Below, in pieces: positions 55,761-64,000 of a stretch of 64,000 bases of DNA (the stretch's first letter is position 1; each line of letters starts with the position of its first letter). The position numbers and the translations under genes are program-made. Below the pieces are notes generated by a model. The model was not told the origin of the DNA, did no database searches, and saw only the letters and a list, made by a program, of their open reading frames with translations. The stretch comes from Bemisia tabaci (taxonomy: Eukaryota > Arthropoda > Insecta > Hemiptera > Aleyrodidae), in the NCBI RefSeq assembly GCF_918797505.1, contig NC_092793.1, positions 87,246,411 through 87,310,410 on the forward strand, read 5' to 3'.

Positions 55761-55920
55761 GTATACCTACATTGTTCGGTTGTGAGAAATGGGAGGAATT
55801 GCAACAGGGAGCATTTAGAAATAGGGTAGGGAATGAGTTAATGAAATTTCAAAGAGAAAATTGGGGAGATGGGGAACTTCTACCCAGATGGTACAGGTGG
55901 AAGGAGTTTGGCCTGTAGAT

Positions 55921-58430
55921 AGTAGTTTAGGGAAAAGTATAAATTTAGATTAATAGGTTAGGGATTGGCTGGATTTGAAGCAAGCAGATGGGATTAACCC
56001 TTGAGGGCTAGGTAAAATATATTTAAAAAAAAGTGATCCTTTCGAAAATCCGAATTTTGAGGCAATTTAGTTGCTTTTGTGGGGTTTTTGGTGGTGAAAA
56101 AACTCCGGGAAAATCCCTGTGATACCAGGAACCTTAGTTCTTTCGATTAAAGCAATAAGGAAAAAAAAAAAAAAAATGGCGCAACAGGCCCATTCGCGTC
56201 AACATAAAAAATCTTATTCTACTAGTCGAGAAATTCAAGAAATTCGCCATTTTCAAAAGTCCCATAAGGTGGGCAGGGTTAACCCCTGTCGGCTCACGGT
56301 CTAATAAGGATTGATTCCATTGCATTGCATGTAAAACTTAATTTAATCTAGAAACCGTGTACATGTTCGGAAAGAACGTAAAATATGCGAACGTAATGTG
56401 CATGTAACTTTTCCCTGCGTTGCCGAATTTCCGAGAAAAATCGTCCCAAAGTGACAAAAATGCCAAAAAAATCATCACGTCGAAGGTTCTAGTAAGTGAA
56501 TCATGACTTTTATGTGGATTGTGGGACACTTTTCCCCCGCAGTTTCTGTTGTTTGGTATTTGGCCTGTAGCAGGCATCTTGAGAACCAAGTACTAACTCA
56601 AGGTGACAGGAATAAAGTGGTGAAATGGAGGGAAGGATAAGGTGGAGGCACCTTGAGGGTCTGTTGTGTCACGTTCATCTGAGCCATTACATGTTCAGTG
56701 GGACGCATTGCAATTTTCCATTTTTGATACGTTATTTGTAGTGAAAGAAAACTTGAAATTCACTTCCTAGAATCTTCAACGTGATGAGTAATCCAATTTT
56801 TGTCATTTTTCAAGAAAAGGAAGAAGAAAAAGAAGAAAAGAAGAAGAAAAAATGGGCGTGGAAGAAGTAGTTGAAAGTTAAAGTATTGTTTAGTCATGAA
56901 GGAAAAAATACATAAATTGTTTAAAATCTCATTTCTTCTATTTCATTTTATTTAATTTTGTTTCATTCATACCTATTAAACCATAGTGTTAAGATATACT
57001 TTAAATGTGTATAAAGCTCCTCATAAAGGCAGGCGGAAAGGGAAAGTGAAGGTGGCAAAAATTTTAAGAATTGTTGAATGTTTAAGTTACAAAAATGTAA
57101 TCATGTGCAGGGCGGAAATAAATATTGTAAGTATTATTCAGGAACAACGTGTATAAGAAGCGATTTTTCTCGGATTTCCACCACTCAACCAGTATAAGCA
57201 AACGCATAATTTGAAATCTACAATAAAAATTACTCCTGCTCCATGCTCCCTGATTTAGAATGATGTGTTATAAAGCTATAGTTAATAACATAACGAAAGT
57301 GGTGAAGCGCATGTCTGGGCAAAGCTGCCTTTTGCCACACCGTACGACACAAAGACTAATGCAGAGGTGTTTGAAAATACGGCCAAAAATGCCTCCATGC
57401 ATTTTTATATTTTGAACCCTTGCCTTGGCGTGATAAAGTAGCTCCCAAGATGCCTTAAACTGGTCGCGTTTTCTCTTCGAAACGCCGGGTTAATTGCAAC
57501 GTTGCCATTTTTTAACGTACAAACCTTTAAAAATTCGTATTTACTCTTCTGTATCTTAACCGATTTCAATTACCTTTTTTTTTTTTTTAATGTTCCCCCT
57601 TAAACAGAGCTTTCTAACAGAGTATAGTTATTTGGGTTTTCTTGGCTTTGAGCGGCACTCACGCGGTTTTAGCAGTTTTTGGTAAACACAAAAAGTTAGT
57701 TTTTATTTTATTACAGTCTTGGAAACGAGGGAATCTGCACAGAAACCAGCCTAAATATCTAAATGAAAATTCAGCCTTTCTTCTTTCTAACAAGCACAAG
57801 ATCATCCAGGGGAAACGTCTAGTTTCCGAGATACGACCGCTCTAAGTTGGTCAAAGTCGGTTTTATGCAATCGGAAACCACTGACAGGACTGCATGGCGT
57901 TCAATTAATTGTGCAGCAGGGCTCTTTTATGATCTATTTATTACAAGGAATAGTTACACATCTGAATTAGACAGAGTTTTCAGCTCAGGCTTCCGGGTTT
58001 GGACGTTGCCATTCTTCAAAGTAAAAATCTTTAAAAAATCATAACTTCGCTACATTTTACCCGAATTCGATGAACTCTCTCGTCAAAATTTTACTCTTAA
58101 ATAGAGCTTTTCAGTGATGTGTAGGTCAATTGGTCTGCTTAGCTCTGGGCGGTACTCACGCGATTTTAACGGTTCTTTGAAGGAATTTTCTTATGAATTG
58201 TCAAAACCGATAAATGTTGCTCAGTGCCAAGTAAACTCAAATAAATATACACCCCTAGAAAGGTCTATTTAAGAGAAACATTTTGAAACAAATCTGAATT
58301 CGGTTGAGATGCAGAGTAGGTAATAATGAATATTTTACGGTTTTCACTTTAAAAAATGGCAACATGGCAACCCGGCGTTTCTAAGCCAAACCATGACCAG
58401 TTTAAGGCATCAAAAATTGATACATTACAT
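55921..58430. other. Unassigned part of the insertion
   Basis: No gene seen. CGGYACTCACGCGRTTTTARC occurs twice (57651 and 58150), so there is a diverged direct repeat of about 500 bp. Confidence 0.4.
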
Positions 58431-59738
58431 ACAGGGTGTTCGAAAAGTCCCCTCCCCCCCTCTAACTTTTGACCTAATTGAGGTAGAGATTTGAAACTTG
58501 GAGGGTGTTCCTAGATCAAAGGGAGCTACTTTTTGACCCCCCCAAAATTTTGGGGGGGTTACGGACCCTAACTTTTAATTTTCAAATGGGAAGACCCCTT
58601 TTGTGATACCTCGTTCGAAAGAGCATAAAAAAAGAAAATTTTTCGCGCAAACCGGAAGTCATTATCTCAAACCGTGTCAAAATAGCGGCCGGTCAAAGTT
58701 CCAAATGACCGAAAATTGGCACCTGTGCTATTTGCTCATGGATTTGCTTGAAACTCGATATCCTGGGGTATTTTGGCACGAGAAAAACGAATTTGACGTT
58801 AGATTTTCAAAAAAACCCTAATTTTTCAAAATGGCGAACGGTTTAGGCTCAAAAAGGCCGAAAATTTGACAAACTCGATTTTTTCGCCAATGGATTCACC
58901 TGAAATTCGGTATCTGGGGGTATTATGACCCGAGAATAACGAATTCAACGTTAGATTTTTAAACAAACCCTAATTTTTCAAAATGGCCGCCGATTAAAGT
59001 TCAAAATGGTCAACAATTGGCAACCTCGACTTTTTGCCGATAGATTCGCCTGAAACTCGGTGTTTGAGGGTATCTGGGTGAAAGACAAACGAATTCGACG
59101 TTATTTCACCGAGTTTCAGGCGAATCTATCGGCAAAAAGTCGAGGTTGCCAATTGTTGACCATTTTGAACTTTAATCGGCGGCCATTTTGAAAAATTAGG
59201 GTTTGTTTAAAAATCTAACGTTGAATTCGTTATTCTCGGGTCATAATACCCCCAGATACCGAATTTCAGGTGAATCCATTGGCGAAAAAATCGAGTTTGT
59301 CAAATTTTCGGCCTTTTTGAGCCTAAACCGTTCGCCATTTTGAAAAATTAGGGTTTTTTTGAAAATCTAACGTCAAATTCGTTTTTCTCATGCCAAAATA
59401 CCCCTAGATATCGAGTTTCAAGCAAATCCATGAGCAAATAGCACAGGTGCCAATTTTCGGCCATTTGGAACTTTGACCGGCCGCTATTTTGACACGGTTT
59501 GAGATAATGACTTCCGGTTTGCGCGAAAAATTTTCTTTTTTTATGCTCTTTCGAACGAGGTATCACAAAGGGGGTCTTCCCATTTGAAAATTAAAAGTTA
59601 GGGTCCGTAACCCCCCCAAAATTTTGGGGGGGTCAAAAAGTAGCTCCCTTTGATCTAGGAACACCCTCCAAGTTTCAAATCTGTACCTCAATTAGGTCAA
59701 AAGTTAGAGGGGGGGAGGGGACTTTTCGAACACCCTGT
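58431..59738. repeat. Near-perfect 1.3-kb palindrome (ACAGGGTGTTCG)
   Basis: ACAGGGTGTTCGAAAAGTCC at the left is mirrored as GGACTTTTCGAACACCCTGT at the right. The arms of about 650 bp are almost identical around a centre near 59085. The flanking TA on both sides suggests a TA target. Related to the older palindrome at 3684-4995. Mirror-image 72-residue frames differ at two residues and are not genes. Confidence 0.9.
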
Positions 59739-60410
59739 AATGCAGATAGGGCTACGTCTCGTCTTATCTTTCCAAAGAAGCCCGTTAAATTTTCAACAAT
59801 CAGGCTGCTGGAAATGTAGGAGCTTTATCCAAACTTTTGTCATACCTAAATGTCAAAAAAATAGTATCCCTCTCTTTCCAAAATTAGCTTTCTGTAATAA
59901 TTATGGTGTGACGGAACAGTTATCAGAAGGCATTGAATCTTTCCCAATAGCTTGGGAGAGTTAGACTTTTATTTGTAAGTAGGTATGTTGCATGAGCAGA
60001 AATAATTGTTACCTGAGACGAATTTAACATTTGATAAAAATCTATTGATGAGAACTTAAAAATTGTCTGGAAAACCGCCAAATGAAGTGGCAGCACTGTA
60101 ACTGGATAGGTCAAATGAATGTATGCAAAAAATTTTCGATAGACAATCTGTTCATTTGGAATTCGTTGATGAAGCTGTCACGATTGAAACGTCATTTATG
60201 GAAGTGGTTCCGATTGAGCTGCATTTGCTTCTTTTAATCGACCTGCGTTAAGGGCTATGATTTTGTCAACAGCTATTCTGACACAATCGCATCAGTACTT
60301 CTAACTTTTATTTAATCTTTATTTCGATGATCTATTTACTGCTTGAGCAGACAGTACAACGTTCATGAATCTCATCTGAATCTGAGAGAAATTTCTCCTT
60401 TTTTTTTCAG

Positions 60411-60488
60411 GGTCAAAAACCACCAGATCGAAACTACCCCTATACTGAGATCGTCCGTGAAAATGCTGCCTTTGTTGACTACTACCAG
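60411..60488 (+). CDS. NSUN2: NSUN2 exon 2 (copy 2)
   Basis: The same 26 codons as copy 1 (GQKPPDRNYPYTEIVREN...). The polypyrimidine tract before the acceptor differs slightly (CTCC T8 against CCCC T9), which does not affect the signal. Confidence 0.9.
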
Positions 60489-61365
60489 GTATTTGATCGG
60501 GATTTTACTTCAGAGAAATGTTCACGACTGTGGAAATTCCTGATGGTGTTTGTTAACAGTTGTCGACTACTCTGTAGTCCTTAACTAAGTCATAAGTAAT
60601 TAGTTAAAAAAACAAAGAAAGAAACGAAGTTAGAAATGAATTAACAAAAGAGAGAATAGGTCCTAATTAGAAGACGGCTTAATGCGCCAGATGAGCAAAA
60701 TAGAAGTGACCCCAGTAGGGCTGACTCCCATCACAGGGCTGATCTCCCACAGCTATTGTTGTTGCAGACGTAAAATATTAAAGTATTAAACACAGTTCAA
60801 CAGTATACTTAGGCCCAAGTAGCATTTTTTGGGGAAAAAGTTGCAACACGTTAAAATAATATTGCCAAAATGTTGAAATGAAGTTTCAACTATGTCAAAA
60901 TTCTAAGATAATGAAGAACAAAGAACAACCCATGTGAAGGATTTTAGATTTTAGAAAATTTCCTTTGTGAAACAAGCACCTAAGACGTTTTTGCAAAGGA
61001 AAGAAATTTTGAGTCTGAAATCGCAACTTATTTTCGGTCTGAAGAATTCTCCTCACTCCTGATGAGAAGCTCACCCTTTATGAAATAGCTTCAACCTTTG
61101 CACATAATGCTCTGGGTTAGAACAATTCTTATTTCAAGCTGAAAATACGTGACTTGTAGGAGGAGGCATAACAGTGCGCAACTCAAAAAGCCCTGTCTTC
61201 TACTGCAGCCAACCGCGGTGTTATTAGAAATCTTTAGTTATTCACTGACTGTTATGTTCAAGCCAGTTTTCTCTAATCGTAAATAGAAGGGCAAGATCTG
61301 AGAAGGTTTTAATCAGTTCCAATCTAGTGTGACTTACCTTGATTTTTTCCCCTCTTCTCTTGTAG
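60489..61365 (+). other. NSUN2 intron 2 (copy 2)
   Basis: Nearly identical to 34014-34890, with only scattered substitutions by eye. Confidence 0.8.
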
Positions 61366-61571
61366 ATGCAAAAAATTTGTTCAGAGGAAGACTTTGAGAA
61401 GATGATGGAAAGTTTCAAAGAGGACCTTCCATCTGCATTTCGTATAACTGGCTGTTCTAAATCGGAGGCAAAGCTACTGCTGAAAATTGTGGAGAGTGAA
61501 CTCTTCAAGGACCTTCTCAATACTGATACAGAATTCGAAGATAATACCAGGAGACCGTTTTGCCTACCTTG
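61366..61571 (+). CDS. NSUN2: NSUN2 exon 3 (copy 2)
   Basis: Identical reading to copy 1 (LPSAFRITGCSKSEAK to RPFCLPW) with the same donor CCTTG|GTACGT. As in copy 1, the palindromic element begins about 8 bp past the donor. Confidence 0.95.
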
Positions 61572-61579
61572 GTACGTAT

Positions 61580-62652
61580 ACAGGGTGTCTGGTAGTTAAC
61601 GTACCTAACTTTCAGGATCGATTTTTCAGCTCAAAATATGACTATTTTTCCTTTACACATTACACGTATGTCCAAAAACGCTTCATAAGTGAGTTATGCG
61701 CCTCCAAAGTTGCCATTTTTTTCTTTCAAATTGATGTAACTCCTCGTTATTTTGTCGTAAGTAGCTGAAACTTGGTGAAGGGGGGTATTTCTTAGCGCAC
61801 GGTTCATTTCTCGTGTTTTCAAGGACTTGCGTCTTCGGGAAATGATGTAACGAGCATTCCTGAATTTTAAAATTGCGATAACTTTTTTGATAGATGATAT
61901 TTGGAAAAATGGATCACACCACGTGAAAAAGCGCGAAAAATCAGGGCTTCTAGGTACCGCACAAAATTTTCCAGAAACGCGTCATTTCGACGCAACAGAG
62001 CTTCGAATAAGTTTCAGATTTTCGAAGCTCCTTGCTGAGTAGGCAATTTTTACTGCAGGGACTATAAGAAAATTGCCTACAGAGCAAGGGGCTTCAAAAC
62101 TCTGAAGGATGAATCCGTCGCGAAAACTTCGGCATTTTCAAAGTCCCTTGCTCCGCAGGCAATTTTCTAACAGTCCCTGCTGTAAAAATTGCCTACTCAG
62201 CAAGGAGTCTCGAAAATCTGAAACTTTTTGGAAGCTCTGTTGCGACGAAATGACGCGCTTCTGGAAAATTTTGTGCAGTTCTCGGAGGCCCTGATTTTTC
62301 GCGCTCTTTCACGTGGTGTAATCCGTTTTTCCAAATATCATCTACCAAAAAAGTTATAGCAATTTTAAAATTCGGGAATGCTCGTTACGTCATTTCCCGA
62401 AGACGTACGTCCTTGAAAACACGAGAAATGAACCGAGCGCTAAAAAATACCCCCCCCCCCCCCCTTCACCAAGTTTCAGCTACTCACGACAAAATAACGA
62501 GGAGTTACATCAATTTGAAAGGAAAAAAATGGCGACTTTGGAAGCGCATAGCTCACCTATGAAGCGTTTTTGGACACATGTGTATAGGAAAAAATAGTCA
62601 TATTTTGAGCCGAACAATCAATCCTGAAAGTTAAGTACGTTAACTTCCGGAC
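61580..62652. repeat. Palindromic element in NSUN2 intron 3 (copy 2)
   Basis: The allelic copy of 35105-36177. It differs by a few bases and by the length of the poly-C run. Confidence 0.85.
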
Positions 62653-62741
62653 GTAGATTCCTACTTCATTTTTCAAGACAAAGAGCCTCACAGCACTGTG
62701 ACTTTAATCCATCATTTTATTCTTGGAATTGGTATTTTCAG

Positions 62742-62919
62742 GTATCCAAACAGGCTTGGCTGGCAAATCCAAATTACTCGCAAAGATATTCGTCGATCTA
62801 GGGCATTTTTCAAATTGCACAACTTCCTAATCACAGAAACAGGTTGCGGAAGTATCAGTCGACAGGAGGCTGTATCAATGATTCCACCGTTGTTGCTGGA
62901 TATCAAACCTCATCACAAG
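62742..62919 (+). CDS. NSUN2: NSUN2 exon 4 (copy 2), last in window
   Basis: Identical to copy 1 exon 4 (YPNRLGWQIQITRKDIRR, SRQEAVSMIPPLLLDIKPHH), ending CACAAG|GTATCA. The SAM-binding exon that should follow is not found in the remaining 1.08 kb, so intron 4 is longer than that and the gene continues to the right. Confidence 0.95.
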
Positions 62920-63293
62920 GTATCAAGTGAAAATAAAACGATTTCATGAAAGAAGGAAGGGTCTTAAGGAACCTCTCCTAGCCCCATATGCATTTCTAAG
63001 GTGATTTAGAACGCCGACACCAGGCTTTTATCAGTCATTAGTTCAAATGAAGTCGGAGACTGTGGTAACGAATGAGGAACTGACCCCAAGAAATGTGAAT
63101 TTCATCTTTCCTAAGTCCCCCTGCCGGCCTGAGAGGAAGAGGGTTTATTTTGATCTTAAAAGTCAAGGTGTTGACTTTATCATTTTTAAAATTAAGAGGT
63201 ATGGAAAATTCTAATCTAAATTGACTCTGAAAAGTCCAAATTTGGCCCATGCCTGTCCAAGAGACTGACCTGTAAAGGCTAAAGGCAGAGCCC

Positions 63294-63324
<31 letters not shown>

Positions 63325-64000
63325 ACACAATACTATGTAGCATAATTGACGTTGCGGCTTGAGCATACATGTTTTCCTTGGTGACTGACAAAAAAGAGTC
63401 GAAATTTTATGGTTTCGTGGTCCCCGAGAGCCTCGCCATTGGGGCATATGAGGGGCGCTTTATTTTTTGAATTTTCAAATTTAAGATCTCCACATACCCC
63501 ATCAGTGAAGCTTTGATGGACGTCAGGATCATATTTGGATTCTCTATGACCACTTACCTACAGAATCATTGCTTTTGCCTTCGTGTCAATTTGATGACAT
63601 AGCATTTCGTGTAGGGGATCTGTCCTCCACCTTTTGGAGTCCATCTTTCGGGGAGGAATAGGCCACTTTCAGACTTTTCGGAATCAACTTTTGTCAAAAT
63701 AGTGCTTACCTCCTGATTTTGATAGAATATTTTCAAAATTTTGCGGAAAACCGTGATTTTTAAGATCAACTGAATCCTAAGGAGTTAAAGGTGAATTTTT
63801 AATAGGAACTTTTTTGCATGCTACAGAGAGGCACGGAGGGGCTTCAAGATAATGAAATTCCGTTTCTGCAGGGTAATTCCCATGATTTGTTCCCCCAATT
63901 TGTTCCTCAACTTTGTTTCACTAATAATAACCAGAAAGAAAAGCCTTGCGCAAGTGACCTTGAAGTTAAATGTAACCAGGGGTGCAGAATGTTCTCGATC
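62920..64000 (+). other. NSUN2 intron 4 (partial)
   Basis: AT-rich with a poly-C run and a (CA)n microsatellite near 63293-63329. No MCAAPG-coding sequence was found in any plus-strand frame. Confidence 0.6.

Larger units (their letters stand above)
52638..60410 (+). other. NSUN2 intron 1 (copy 2), enlarged
   Basis: The first 0.79 kb and last 0.67 kb match copy 1. The intervening 53427-59737 is inserted sequence made of several elements. The open frames inside are not NSUN2 exons. Confidence 0.75.

Noticed and set aside
58603..59566. 72-residue frames with similar peptide on both strands
   Set aside because: They are the two arms of one palindrome, so similarity is due to the inverted repeat, not selection.
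1..64000. Bacterial or viral gene clusters, CRISPR arrays, toxin systems
   Set aside because: No compact operons, no spacer-repeat arrays and no viral protein motifs. The regular 20-bp repeats at 37.8 and 49.6 kb have no unique spacers.

Overview
The window is eukaryotic nuclear DNA. It has spliced genes with GT/AG introns, AT-rich non-coding sequence, a tRNA-derived SINE, and many short inverted-repeat transposons. An arthropod is most likely, probably an insect; a hemipteran is only a guess from the style of the repeats. There are no operons, ribosome binding sites or CRISPR arrays. Confidently coding DNA is well under 3% of the window.

Two host genes are supported, both partial. (1) A minus-strand gene starts with an ATG at 16798 and continues through four in-phase exons (16757-16798, 16309-16351, 6845-6999, 1241-1398) before leaving the left edge. 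The predicted N-terminus is acidic, then Lys/Asp/Arg/Ser-rich, and resembles the N-terminal tail of eukaryotic DNA topoisomerase I; this identification is moderate. (2) A plus-strand NSUN2 gene (tRNA/RNA cytosine-5 methyltransferase) is recognised by its exons 1-4. It is present twice, at 32409-36443 and again at 52575-62919. Each copy stops before the catalytic domain: copy 1 runs into a 500-N gap (36540-37039) and copy 2 runs off the right edge.

The main structural fact is that about 27.79-36.54 kb and 50.38-63.01 kb are two near-identical versions of one locus, and the contig left of the N gap ends inside the shared sequence. The simplest reading is that two alleles were placed in tandem by scaffolding. 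The two versions differ mainly by mobile-element insertions, which gives empty/filled site pairs and exact target-site duplications (TSDs).

Layout: 1-16.8 kb, 5' part of the TOP1-like gene, with large introns holding palindromic elements, inverted-repeat elements and a SINE; 16.8-17.65 kb, element-derived TOP1 upstream region and a 204-bp tandem repeat; 17.68-26.83 kb, three full copies (two direct, one inverted) and two fragments of a 2.33-kb inverted-repeat element, with a MITE cluster between; 26.8-30.0 kb, nested MITE and hAT-like elements; 30.0-32.3 kb, a 2.3-kb insertion next to the NSUN2 promoter; 32.3-36.5 kb, NSUN2 copy 1; 36.54-37.04 kb, gap; 37.4-38.2 kb, TCGATCGA minisatellite; 38.9-39.6 kb, Helitron-like element; 39.9-43.6 kb, inverted repeat with 1.2-kb arms; 44.5-46.9 kb, dead Tc1/mariner-type element; 47.4-50.4 kb, MITEs and minisatellite copy 2; 50.4-63.0 kb, second allele of the hAT nest and NSUN2 with a 6.3-kb insertion in intron 1; 62.9-64 kb, intron sequence.

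I found no new multi-gene system. The most interesting content is the allele-resolved set of insertions, the dense set of long self-complementary elements (several inside introns and so able to form long RNA hairpins), and a MITE superfamily sharing the terminus CATAGA.
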